In this document: positions 21,092 through 32,763 of the stretch, piece by piece
How positions within the stretch are numbered: position 1 is the first letter of the stretch
How the letters are laid out: the number at the start of each line of letters is the position of its first letter
Source of the DNA: Zingiber officinale
Taxonomy: Eukaryota; Streptophyta; Magnoliopsida; Zingiberales; Zingiberaceae
DNA length: 64,000 bases
NCBI RefSeq assembly: GCF_018446385.1
Contig: NC_056002.1
Coordinates: 10,240,894-10,304,893, forward strand
Direction of reading: 5' to 3'
The notes under the pieces: generated by a model
Told to the model about the DNA's origin: nothing
What the model saw: only the letters and a program-made list of their open reading frames with translations
Databases searched by the model: none
Position numbers and translations under genes: made by a program

Positions 21092-21881
21092 AAGCCGAGA
21101 TGAGCGATCCCAACTCCGAAGCATCGATCGATGAAACTGAAGCGATGCTATTGGTAAGGAAGTTCAATAAGTTTATTAAAACTAATAAATTTAGATCGCA
21201 GTCGAGAAAGCATCAACGTAACAGAAGGATGATCCGTTATTACAATTGCAATCAAGAAGGGCACATCAAGGATGACTGCCCAAAAATAAAGAAAAGGAAC
21301 AACAAAAAGGAGAAAGGAACGTACAAGCCAACATCCTCCAAGTACAATACCATGAAGGCCACGTGGTCAGATCATCGTCCTCCAAATATGAAGTCAAAGT
21401 CTTCTCGATATTAGAACTGATGACCAACCATCAAATTGAAGAAGAAACCAGCTTAGAGATAAGCATAGATGAAGGGGGAGAATCATCAGAAGAAAGCTGC
21501 GATAAAGAGGGAGCATTAGAAATAGAGATAAGTGAGGTACGCATTCTAAACCCGAAACAGTCTTTTCAGTTTATCAAAGTTCTTACAAAAGACTTAGTAA
21601 AATCAGAAAAAGAAATTGCTGATTTAAAAATACTGTTAGATAATTTACAAACAGAAAATGATAATTTGAAAATGCAAATTCAAAATATGAAAACTGATGC
21701 ATGCTTAAAACCTATCAGCTTTCAAAAATCAAAACTTAGAGTTTATGTAAAGTTAAATTGGTATGTTAGACAACATAAGGGGCAACTTAGAAAGATTTCC
21801 AAAAATTATGTACCCCCTAAATTTTTAGTTAATCCAGTAGGAAGGAACCTATATTGGATTCCCAAGTCTTATTTAGATTAA
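21092..21881 (+). pseudogene. Element B gag, C-terminal part (zinc knuckle)
   Basis: The frame resumes right after the E insertion. It has the zinc knuckle YYNCNQEGHIKDDC with a tyrosine before the first Cys, then a Lys-rich stretch. A frame change near 21363-21414 leads to an acidic region, a coiled coil (KEIADLKILLDNLQTENDNL) and the C-terminal signature LVNPVGRNLYWIPKS. It ends at 21881 with no protease after it. Confidence 0.82.
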
Positions 21882-22376
21882 AAATTCTCTTATGTTTAGG
21901 CTTTCAAAGAAATTAAGTGTTTATATTCCTTAAAAGGCTTTGTCTAGAAGTACTTGATGATCTAATAACCAAGAAGACCTAGTGCCTCGCCACAACCTGG
22001 AAGCCGATTATTGAATTGAATATTTAATTGACAAACTGATAAGGATATAACTAAGATAATGCTGTTAAACTTTTGTCAATTAGTTAGAAATTTAATTTTA
22101 CCATTTGAAACTTTCTTTGTTAACTTAGAATTTATTTTGAAAATATTTTAAATATTTTTTTTAAATTTTACCCCATTTTTTTACTGTGATCAAAGGGGGA
22201 GAAATAGGTACAAGTTTAGAGGGAGTTAATATTTTTTTAATTTTACTTAGTGTTGTAAATTCTATTATTACAATCTTTATGCTTGAAATGTTAGTTTAGT
22301 AATTTCTTTAAATTACTATTTGTTTGTTTTTACCCTAACTTGAACTTGGGTTGATGCATATCAAAAAGGAGGAGAT
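21882..22376 (+). other. Non-coding tail of element B
   Basis: About 500 bp of AT-rich DNA between the gag stop and the 3' LTR. It ends in the polypurine tract (about 22363-22376). No gene seen. Confidence 0.75.
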
Positions 22377-23278
22377 TGTTGTACCCCGTGGTTGTTTTGA
22401 TGTGATCAACCAAGTTAGGTTAGGTCCTGTTCATTATTGATCCCTGTGTCTAAGTGTGCAGGAGCTTAGAAGCGCAGGAAGTCGAGCGGAAGATGCAACT
22501 AGCGAGAAGGACAACACGGGAAGGGAGCCGACAGGCTCGGTGCGTCCGAAGGATGAAAGAGTTACGGAAGAGTACACCGGTGGACGAGAAGAACGTGCAC
22601 GACATTCGAGGGACGAAAAGCCAGGGTGGAAGCCTGCTCGAGGAGAAGGCCGGAAATTGGGTTCGGGTGAGCCCTATTTTGGTTGGATGCAATCACCCAA
22701 GCAATCAGAACTTCGGAAGCTAAAGTGAAGATGAATAAATGCTAGAAAAGCAGTTGGAGGCGCCCTCAACAATCATTGGAGGCGCCTCCGCCCTCATCAG
22801 ATTGAGGTCACCCTCAACAACATTGAGGGCGCCCTCAATAACATTGAAGGCACCCTCAATGCCCTTGAGGATGCCCTCAGCCTGGTCAAATTGGTCGTTG
22901 ACAAGCAGATAAAGTTTTATTCATTTATCCCCTTGGAGGCACCCTCAACCCCTTTGAAGGCGCTCTCAACACTCGAGATAGAATTTCCAGAAGCTATATA
23001 ATGGCCCCTGGGGCTAGGAAATAAAGCATCAACTCTTGTACTAACTTTCTAGCAACTCTTAGAGCTTTCAGTATGTAAAAGGCTTCTCCGCCTTCAAAGA
23101 AGGAGATTCTTAGTGAGTTATTTAACCACCTTGGATTAACAACCACCCAGGTTGTAACCAAGTCAATCCCTGAGTTTCTTCTCTAGTTCTTTTATGTTAT
23201 TTGATTTTATTTTATTGTTACAATTTAAGAGTTGAAAGTACGAGGAGGGTATTTTCTTATTTCAGGCAATTCACCCCT
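22377..23278 (+). repeat. 3' LTR of element B
   Basis: It pairs with 9830-12050. It stops at ATTCACCCCT, about 28 bp short of the 5' LTR end, yet the TSD CGAAC follows immediately. It carries the same GGAGGCGCC and CACCCTCAA cluster as the 5' copy. Confidence 0.87.
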
Positions 23279-23283
23279 CGAAC

Positions 23284-24980
23284 ATCATTGTCATCCCAAT
23301 CGAGATGCTTGATACTAATTACCCGCCAGATTGGTAATCTCGATCTCCTCTTAGGGAGCCCTAAGGTTCCACTCAATCTCATCAAGAGGCAGATGAGGGG
23401 AAGGACAAAGACACAAAGGACAAAGGCAAGATTGATTTTCGAGGGATTGTAGACATGATTTTAGGAGGTTAAACAGATGGAGATTCTACTCGCGCCCAAA
23501 AGGCTCATGATCAAGGTTGGAGAGTTATGCAACCAATACCAGTCCGGGAAAAGGGAAAGTCCTTAAATTAGCTTTGGGCCTAAGGATTTCGCGAGGATAA
23601 AAACTCCCCATGATGCCGCTTTAGTGACCAAGACTTTTATTGCCAACTATCGAGTGAAAAGAGTGTTTATAAATACAAATAGTTCTATCAACATCATCTT
23701 TAAAATGACTTTTGATAAATACAATTAGTCAGGGAGAAACTTTATCCTATGCATACACCCTGTATGGGTTCATAAGGCATGAGGTGCAACCACTTTGCTC
23801 GATTGACCTCTCCCGTTTGTTAGGGGAGAAGCCATAGATGCATACTCCACATATGCCGGTCATTATCCTGAACATAACTTAATAACGTCATATTGGGGAA
23901 ACCGACCCTAAGTTCCTTTTCAGGCGGCACTCTCCACTTTCTATTAGAAAATCAAGTTCCCATTGGGAAGTCAAGTTGGGGAGGTGAATGGTGACCAGTT
24001 GGTGGCAAGAAAACACTACGTTGATGTAATCCAGACTGACTCGTGTAAGGATCGTTGGACATAGGATACTGTAGTCCAAGTTGTCTAGGAGGTGCCAATA
24101 TCCTGACCGATGGAGGACCATAAAAATGTGTGAATTCAACTCGATCTGTTGGATAGAATCACCAGAGTAGCTACAGATCTGCCTTAGAGCTCAAACATGA
24201 ATTAATTGCATGTCTCTCGCGCAACCACAACGTCTTCACCTAGTCATCGAAACTATCCTCTCCCTCGCATCAATCAGCTGGTAGATTCAATCTCTGGCTA
24301 TAAACTCATATGCATGTTGGACAACTACCAAGGCTATCACCAAATTCCTCTAACTTCTGAGGATCAAGAAAATGTCAGTTTTATAACCGTTAACGAGATC
24401 TTTTGCTATACTATCATACCGTTCATCCTAAAGAATGCAAGGGAAAATTATCAATGATTTATAAATTGGATCTTCAAGAACTAAGTCAAAAGAAATGAAA
24501 CTATCCAATTCGAGACTCTGATCTTAGATATAGAGGAGATATGTCATATGTATGTTGAGGCAATACATGCTCAAGCTTAATTCTAATAAGTGCCTCTTTG
24601 GAGTCAGGAGCAAAAAAAATTCTTGGATACATCGTCACCGAGTAGGAAATTGAAGTCAGCCCCGGGAAGGTCTATGCGTTATAAAATATGCCGCCTCCAC
24701 GTAATCTCAGAGAACCACAGTGGTTGATCGGTCACATCACAACGTTCTCCTAATTCATCTTCCGCTCGGTCGACCAGAGTTTACCCCTTTTTAAGGTGTT
24801 AAAGAGAGCTTCCAAATTTGAGTGGGACACAAAGTGTGATGAGGCTTTCGCAGAGTCGAAGGAGTATGTGTCATGTTTACCACTACTCTCCAAGCTGATA
24901 GCGAGAGAAATGCTATGAATTTATTTCTCAGTATAAGAGGGAGCAGTCGCTACGGTCTTGTTTTATTAAGAGAAAGGGAG
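23284..24980 (+). pseudogene. Tat protease and reverse transcriptase remnant (element D)
   Basis: Continuation of D after element B. Degraded protease with INTNSSINIIFK (about 23668; J has VDTGSSVNIIFK), then reverse transcriptase at 24250-24455 with LPRINQLVDS, ICMLDNYQGYHQIPL and FITVN. A KCLFGVRS block follows near 24590. Stops, frame changes and an internal deletion separate the blocks. The first protease Asp is Asn. Cut at 24980 by element G. Confidence 0.82.
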
Positions 24981-27279
24981 TGTAACGACCCCACCCTCCT
25001 CTCTACTAGTCTGTGAGGGTGGGATGCTACTGGACTACTAACTTTACTTAACTAGAGTTGCTCACATGTAAATATCAATACTTAAAACTCTCAAAAACTC
25101 AAAACACGCAACTAGAAGCAACTGCAACCATACACGACTCATCTCAACATACTACTCAAGTATATGCTTACAACTAAAACATATCAGTATGTATATGCAT
25201 GCCAGAGTGATACAACTTAATTTATGGAACTAATGTGCACAACAATTAAAAGGAAGAATTCTAAAACATAAAATACTCAATGATTAAATCCAGTCACATG
25301 AAAGAATAGTTTCAACAGTCTAAATACAAAATCTTTATAAATTCTTAAGCAAGGTCCCAAAGCTTCCATAGTCCAGACATCACACATCCATCCACACCTC
25401 CTTGTCGCCTTCCTTCACTATAACTTTTCCTTTCCTTTATCTGCAATAAGAGTAAAATGCAACTATAAGCAGAATGCTTAGTAAGCGCTATCTAACTCAC
25501 AAAACTCAAATATGCATGTGAATAGGAAGAAATCTAAAAACTGAATGCTTTAAAAGAAATACTACACATGCTCATCTAATAATAAAGGAATCAAACATAC
25601 TGAAATGCTAAACATGTATAGCTGCTCATCTAATAGTAAATAACAGTAAGCAAAACTAAACAACATGCTAGCATAAAAGAAAACTAAACTTGCTGATTTT
25701 TAAACTTATGTGAAACTTATTTCACTTGTTCAAAAACTTATACTTTTATACTTCAAAATAATAATCTCTTGGGCCCAGGCTTAGTACCATTGCGCGCTCC
25801 CTAATAGAAACTGAGGTAGTGAGCCACCAGTCCTACGAGGGTAAAGACCTTGGTCTTACCAGGGCTGAGACCTTGGAAACGGTCATCTGGATTTGTTTAA
25901 CGACAACCTCGGAAGTCGGGTACTAGCCTTCTCAAGTAAAATACTTGTTACTTATTAATACCTCTAATAAGAAGAATGCCTCGACTATTAAACAGTAAGC
26001 TTAAACAACTGTTCGTATTCATTGCATATATATAGTAAGCTAAAACTAAATGCTTGATCACATGCTGTTCATATCCAACAAGTTCCATAGGAAATCAAAA
26101 TCTGCATGCTTATAAATAAAACCGTTCATGTATATTGAGGTGGCAAGGAAACTTAAATCTGTATGTTTGAAATAAACAACAAGATCTAAACTGAATTACT
26201 AAAGCCATAAGCACAAACTGAAAACTAGGGTTCGGATTATAGCACTTGAAATAATAAATCACACATGCATTCAAAACTAAAAACCTGCTAAAGCTTAAAA
26301 ACCCACGGCATGCTCAAATTTAGCAAGGAAATTCTAAAATTGAAATACCAAACTCCACAACCAATGGATCATAAAACTGCAATCCATCGAACACTTCCAG
26401 AACCAACCATTCATGCCCATTCCAAAGCACAAACCGAAGCTTGAAAGACTCAAAATGAGCCGACTGTGCACATTAAGGTAGCAACAAATAAAAAGGATCT
26501 AGATATGAGATGCAGATTATAAGAGCTGGGGAGTCGAAACTACATGCTTAATCCATTCAAATCCCTTTTCATCTTCTTTATAAAACTCACAACAGCAAGC
26601 TTCAAAATCCACAATATTTACAGCATATTCCGAAATCCCAAAAGAACACTAAATCAAAACTCGAAACTACCCTTACCGCAGGTGAGTAGCACTTACCCTT
26701 GTTCTTGAACCTACAACCGAAATCAACCTCTAGGGTTTCGGATAGCTCGAGTTTCTGGCGACTCCTCGCGCCTACGCGTTCTCCTCGCTGAGAGGATCGT
26801 GAGGATGTGAAGAAAAACCCTCGGATTGATCCTTGGCCGGCCACCGGAGACGAAGCCTAGCTTCTTCTTCGTTTTCGCCCAAGCAGGGATGCCACTCGAA
26901 ATCGGGAGAAGGGGAGGTTTAGGTCACGAGAGAAAATAAAACCCTCTCTTAACTTATCCCTTTTTATATCTAAATATTTATGTTATCAACTACTACTTAA
27001 ATTATTTCTGCTCCTTCTTTGATCAGCATGGCCCTGCTGGGTTCCTGGTCAGCCGAGACAACTTAAGGCTTTGCTTAACCGAAGGTCTCCGGTTCGAACC
27101 TCGGCTCAACCTCTTTATTTTTACAACTTGTTTTCTTTTGATAAAAATACCAAAAGAACTCCGAAAATTGCATAAAAATACTCTAAAAATTTCTAAAATT
27201 CTATAGAATATTTCTAAAGCATTTCCAAATATTTTCAAGCACTATTAGAACTCAAAATAAGGAAATTTATGTTGTTATA
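24981..27279 (-). repeat. 3' LTR of element G
   Basis: A 2299-bp LTR nearly identical to 57122-59365. The polypurine side is at 27280-27300 and the LTR edge has mutated from TG to TA. Near its right end it contains GGTTCGAACC (27091-27100). The small ORFs inside (26602-26844, 27023-27238) are not genes. Confidence 0.92.
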
Positions 27280-27314
27280 ATTCCCCATACCTTATAAAAA
27301 GTTCGTCCTCAAAT

Positions 27315-27454
27315 TTAGAATAATTCTGGATCTCTCTGTCTCATACTGTCCTCACCCCAAGTAACTTCCTCGTGCTTTTGGTTCTGCCGGATGACCTTCA
27401 CTAGTGGTACTTCTTTGTTCCTTAGTCTCTTAACTTCTCTGTCCACTATCTGTG
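27315..27454 (-). pseudogene. Chromodomain, C-terminal part (element G)
   Basis: The minus-strand frame reads IVDREVKRLRNKEVPLVKV, then HEEVTWG and ends DPELF before TAA. This is the end of a Tekay-type integrase chromodomain, which steers integration to heterochromatin. The preceding codons lie across element I at 46602-46619 and across H at 49696 onward. The larger ORF 27315-27563 is a chance fusion with the I LTR. Confidence 0.85.
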
Positions 27455-28804
27455 TGTTGGATCGAGACGCGCTAGAGGGGGGGTGAATAGCGCTCGTGGT
27501 TATTTCGTTCGATTCGTAAAACACTCGAGTAAAAACGCAGCGGAATAAAGAAAACAAACACACAGAGATAGGAGGATTTACTTCGTTCGGAGCCTAAGGC
27601 GACTCCTACTCGAAGGCCCGCGATCCTTGATCGCTTCTGGTGGGCAACAACTATAAGATCGTAAATTTACAAAAGATGATTTACAAAGAAATACAACAAA
27701 TAAATTATACCGACAATAGGAAATTCTAAATTAAAGGTTCGGGTCGTCGGCGTCAAGTTGCAGCACTTCGAGATGAGTTCGTTAGTAGCTAAATGCAGAA
27801 GGAAGACTTGGTAATCATTGATACAAGTTGCTGGTCGAACCCCCTTTATAAATAGTGTTCAAGGCGCCTTGAATGCTACCCAAGGCGCCTTGAATAGGCC
27901 GAGTCAGCCACGGAGATAAGGAGCGAACTAGTCGAATCTTATCACAGATTCAAGGCGCCTTCCACTGTTCACAGGGCGCCTTCATCTGTTCAAGGCACCT
28001 TCCACTGTTCATCAAGGCGCCTTGAATAGCTTCTCGCAGCTAGCTCCAGTCTTGCACCCAAGGCGCCTCCAAGCTCCATGAAGGCGCCTCGGACACTGTT
28101 CATCCGAGGCTTTAGGTTGCTCCTTTGCACCTGCAAGATACGTTAATCCCAAACACTATCCTGCAACACAAAGTTAGCACAATAAATATGATAAATGAAG
28201 TATAGACAGTCTCCGGACTGTCCGAGTCTGACTTCGAGTTTCCGACCGGAAACCCTAGGTCGACCTGACGCCTACTGTACCCTCTACGAGGAACGCGTCC
28301 TCACCTACTCCACTCAGGAGATTTACCTGTTGCCAGTCGATCTGGAAGATCGACTGGACTTTTGCTCAGCACTCGACGCTTCCGGACTTTCTGCTAGACA
28401 TCCGCTTCCCGGCCAGTCCAGTCTTTCACCTGGTTCGCGACACCAGGACTTTCCACCTAGGGTTACCACCCCCTAGGACTTTTGCCTGAAGTCATCGACC
28501 TGCCAAGACTTTCCGCATAGGGTTACCACCCCCTATGACCTAGGGTTACCACCCCCTAGGGTTTTTCCCTTTGCCTAACCGCAGCTAGGACTTTTCTCCA
28601 CCTAGGGTTACCACCCCTAGGACCTAGGGTTACCACCCCTAGGACCTAGGGTTACCACCCCCTAGGGTTTTCACCTGCCTAACCGTAGTTAGGACTTTCC
28701 TGAAACACTCATTCAACATGTTAGATAACAGAGAATCTTAACTTTGAATCCCTTTGCCATTATCAAAACTTAGGTTCGATCGTCGGATGCTTCCTGCACC
28801 AACA
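27455..28804 (-). repeat. 3' LTR of element I
   Basis: A 1350-bp LTR with a GGCGCCTTGAA cluster (27860-28100) and a CCTAGGGTTACCACCCC array (28436-28670). Same family as solo LTR F. Confidence 0.93.
28436..28670. repeat. CCTAGGGTTACCACCCC spacer array
   Basis: Six to seven copies of CTAGGGTTACCACC, some separated by short spacers. The partner LTR (46270-46465) has fewer copies. Each copy includes TAGGGTT, whose reverse AACCCTA is the plant telo-box core. Confidence 0.88.
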
Positions 28805-29700
28805 ATCTCCCCCTTTTTGATTATGACAACAAAAATTCAAAGTTAAGAAAATAATGCCATTAAAAAATAAGCATGAAAATACAAGCATAATGATAGTTAA
28901 GTGCAGAGCTCCCCCTTAATATAAAGACTCCCCCTTAATAAAAGCTCACTTTTTAAAATTTGAATTTCTTTCAATTTTCTTTAATTCGTTGAATTTTCTT
29001 CTACTCTCCCCCTTTGCCATATATCAAAAATCAGTTGAAAGCAAGTTTTAAGATTTTAAGAAAACAATCTTTTTGAGAGAAGGTAGAAGAAGGCTTGTGA
29101 AACTTAGTTAAACGAAATATTTTTCACCTAAGTTTAAAAGGCTAATATATGGATGATTTCGAATGATGCCTTTAGCCACTTTTGAGACTTGGTTGTTTTT
29201 AGAAAGACATACCTAACTAAAGTTAGAAAAACTTAGCTAGATTTTTTTTTTTTTTTTTAATTTTGGAGGCAAATTGTTTGTAAAGAAATTTGAAGTCTCA
29301 ATTTACTTAGCAAAAGTCTTTTGAAAGCCATGAGTTAAATTTTGTAAGTAAAGAAATATGCTTTTTAATACTTTTAACTTAGAAAAGTATTTTAGCATTT
29401 AGAGTTAAAATTTATAAGGTGGCTAAGTTTGAGAAAGTTTGAAGGTTGCTATATGAGTCACTTTAGCTAAGCCTTTTGCAAACAATGAATTTTGAGAATG
29501 TAGGTTCAGTTTAAAAGGTACTTAGCGTTAAAACTTAATTTTGAAAAGATAGGAGTAAGAATTTGTTATTTATTTATTTATTTATTTTGGAAAATGAGGG
29601 AGTGACTAAATGTTTAATTTAGGTTATTTATTTTAGTCGGTCTTTAAGTCCAAGCATGAGGTTAAATAGATTTTAAGTTATCCAGATTGTTTTGTTCAGG
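28805..29700 (-). other. Non-coding 3' internal region of element I
   Basis: The polypurine tract adjoins the LTR. The rest is AT-rich with GGGGGAG-like runs near 28915-29010 (minus) and no ORF of note. It merges into the repeat array. Confidence 0.7.
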
Positions 29701-31660
29701 TATCAGAGCCCTAAAGTATGAGCATGCTCAAACTTCAAATCTCCATTTCCTTTAGGGCTAATTCCATATTCTTGTAAGTCTAGTAAATTTAGGGGAGCAA
29801 GATTTTCAAGTTAGTTTTTCAAGTATTTTTCAAAGGATTTTGAAATGAAGTTTTAAAAGATTTTTAAAATAATTTTGAAAATAAGTTTAAAAGATTTTTA
29901 AAATGATTTTGAAAGATTTTTCAAATAATTTTGAAATGAAGTTTTAAAAGATTTTAAAAATGATTTTGAAAGATTTTTCAAATAATTTTGAAATGAAGTT
30001 TTAGAAGATTTTTAAAATAATTTTAAAAATTAGTTTGAAATTAAGTTTAAAGATTTTTAAAATAATTTTGAAAATAATTTTGAAATTAAGTTTTGAAAAG
30101 ATTTTAAAAATAATTTTGAAATTAATTTTGAAAATATTTTTAAATGATTTTGAAATTAAGTTTTGAAATGATTTTGAAAATAAGTTTTGAAAAGATTTAA
30201 AATGATTTTGAAATTAAGTTTTGAAAAGATTTTAAAATGAATTTTGAAAAGATTTTTAAATAATTTTGTAAATAATTTGAAAAGATTTTTGAATAATTTT
30301 GAAAGTAATTTTGAAAAGATTTTTAAATAATTTTGAAATTAAGTTTTGAAAAGATTTTAAAAATAATTTTGAAATTAATTTTGAAAAGATTTTTAAATGA
30401 TTTTGAAATTAATTTTTAAATGATTTTGAAAATAAGTTTTGAAATGATTTTGAAAATAAGTTTTGAAAAGATTTAAAATGATTTTGAAAAACAATTTTCA
30501 AATAAATTTTAAAAGAATTTTTAAGATTTTGAAAAAAAAATTTCAAATAAATTTTAAAAGAATTTTGAAATTAAGTTTTAAAGATTTTGAAAAAAAATTT
30601 TCAAATAAATTTTAAAAGAATTTTTAAGATTTTGAAAAAAAAAATTCAAATAAATTTTAAAAGAATTTTGAAATTAAGTTTTAAAGATTTTGAAATGATT
30701 TTAAAAAGATTTTCAAATAAATTTGAAAATAATTTAGAAATTAAGTTTTAAAGATTTTTGAAATGATTTTAGAAAAAATTTTCAAATAATTTTGAAATGA
30801 AGTTTTAAGATTTTGAAATGATTTTAAAAAAAAAATTCAAATAAATTTTAAAAGAATTTTGAAATTAAGTTTTAAAGATTTTGAAATGATTTTAAAAAGA
30901 TTTTTCAAATAAATTTGAAAAGAATTTTGAAATTAAGTTTTAAAGATTTTTGAAATGATTTTAAAAAGATTTTTCAAATAATTTTGAAATGAAGTTTTAA
31001 GATTTTGAAATGATTTTAAAAAAAATATTTCAAATAAATTTTAAAAGAATTTTGAAATTAAGTTTTAAAGATTTTGAAATGATTTTAAAAAGATTTTTCA
31101 AATAAATTTTAAAAGAATTTTGAAATGAAGTTTTATTGATTTTGAAATGATTTTAAAAAGATTTTTCAAATAATTTTGAAATGAAGTTTTAAGATTTTGA
31201 AATTATTTTAAAAAGATTTTCAAATAAATTTTAAAAGAATTTTGAAATTAAGTTTTAAAGATTTTGAAATGATTTTGAAAAAAAAAATTCAAATGAATTT
31301 TAAAAGAATTTTGAAATTAAGTTTTAAAGATTTTGAAATGATTTTGAAAAAAAAATTCAAATAAATTTTAAAAGAATTTTTTAGATTTTGAAAAAAAAAA
31401 TTTCAAATAAATTTTAAAAGAATTTTGAAATTAAGTTTTAAAGATTTTTGAAATGATTTTGAAAATAAATTTTCAAATAAATTTTAAAAGAATTTTGAAA
31501 TTAAGTTTTAAAGATTTTTGAAATGATTTTGAAAATAAATTTTCAAATAAATTTTAAAAGAATTTTGAAATTAAGTTTTAAAGATTTTTGAAATGATTTT
31601 AAAAAGATTTTTCAAATAAATTTTAAAAGAATTTTGAAATTACGTTTTAAAGATTTTTTT
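29700..31660. repeat. Degenerate AT-rich tandem array in element I
   Basis: Nearly 2 kb of higher-order repeats built from ATTTTGAAATTAAGTTTTAA and GATTTTTCAAATAAATTTTA blocks, with a period of roughly 75 bp in the right half. There is strong strand asymmetry and regular A/T tracts. No ORF. Confidence 0.93.
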
Positions 31661-32388
31661 TTTTAAATAACTATCAGTTTGAATTTTTTAAATTCCTTAG
31701 TCATCTCACCCATCTAAATTTTCAACCAGGGAATCCTATAATTTTTGTGAGATGAATTGAGGTTCAATTTAAGAGTTTGGTTTAACTTTGTGTTAGATTC
31801 AGGTTTTGCTTTGAGTTCAACAAGTAAGCATTCTTTGGATAAACTTCTGGGCTATGGTGAGTCACAAGGTACTCATTAAAGTAACCATACCTTCGAGGTT
31901 TCCCAATTAGTCCTATCCATTGAGCTTAATACTTAACCTTGGTCTAACTAGTTAGGATCCATTTAAGGATAGCTTCGGTCAGTTCCACTTGGCCAAATGC
32001 ACCAGGTTGAAACCATATCTTCCTAGACATGCGATGCCCAAGCTTCCCTAACGTACTATCATCCAAAAACTTCACCAGTACTGTGTGTCAGGTTAAACCT
32101 AGCCCGTTTTGATCTAACCTTAATTACCCTGCCGGGTAATCTACTCTTGTTTTACCCATTTTGGGTAGATTAGGTTCAGTTACCCTGTCGGGTAGTTCAG
32201 TTGGGGGTGCCAGCGAGTCTGGATCCTCCATCTATTTTTATTTAACTTAAGTTGAAATTTACTTTTAATTTTGAATTAATTTCGAATTGAATTTTGAATT
32301 TAATTTAATTTCAAATTTTTAATTGAATTTTGAATTTAATTTTGAATTTATAATTGAATTTTAAATTTAATTTGAATATTAATTTGAA
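31661..32388 (-). other. Internal non-coding stretch of element I
   Basis: It lies between the gag stop and the AT-rich array. No credible coding region. It contains a TACCCNNNNNGGGTA-like repeated motif around 32130-32200. Confidence 0.6.
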
Positions 32389-32763
32389 TTATGTTCTTAA
32401 TATTATTTTTCTATTAGCTCCCCCTGGATCATAGCCTCGATATGGTCTATCAAGGTAATAGACTTGATCCTTGGGGACCCAATGGTGACCAGTTCCAACT
32501 TGATTAACCAAGTTGGATTTTGGCACCCATGTTTGGATAATTTTTCTATTATTTCTATTAACTAGCGATAAATATGATTTGTATTTTATTTTAGTTTTAA
32601 ATCCAAGTCCAGTTTTGTTGTAAACGGCTCGTTGTTTTCCAAGAATCAGATCCAGATTCTTGGAGCCCAAGGTGAACCGTTCCAACGTGTCCTTGAGTTC
32701 TTTAATTTGAGCTTTCAAATTGGAATTTTCTTCCTCAAGTTGTTGGACTTGAGTTGAACTTCC
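32389..32763 (-). pseudogene. Element I gag, C-terminal part
   Basis: In the element I frame it has a coiled coil (VQQLEEENSNLKAQIKELKD), then TWVPKSNLVNQVGTGHHWVP, ending near 32389. The W-V/I-P-K motif is normally found just before the protease in plant copia elements, but here the ORF stops. The longer ORF to 33009 fuses this with the J LTR by chance. The frame continues across J at 44149. Confidence 0.8.

Larger units (their letters stand above)
9830..23278 (+). mobile_element. Element B: copia-type gag-only LTR retrotransposon
   Basis: The 5' LTR begins TGTTGTACC at 9830 and the 3' LTR begins identically at 22377. The flanking TSD is CGAAC (9825-9829 and 23279-23283). The primer site TGGTATCAGAGC follows the 5' LTR end at 12050, and the polypurine tract AAAAAGGAGGAGAT precedes 22377. 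Without nested insertions the internal part is only about 2 kb: one gag and a short non-coding tail, no protease, RT or integrase. LTRs differ by roughly 9 percent by eye, so it is fairly old. It interrupts element D and is interrupted by F, E and C. Confidence 0.88.

Noticed and set aside
20821..21414. 197-aa ORF that looks like a gene with a zinc knuckle
   Set aside because: Its first half is antisense Tat LTR (E) and only the second half is B gag; it is a chance fusion.
29700..31660. AT-rich array as centromeric satellite or replication origin
   Set aside because: It is confined within the borders of element I; there is no evidence of centromere or origin function.
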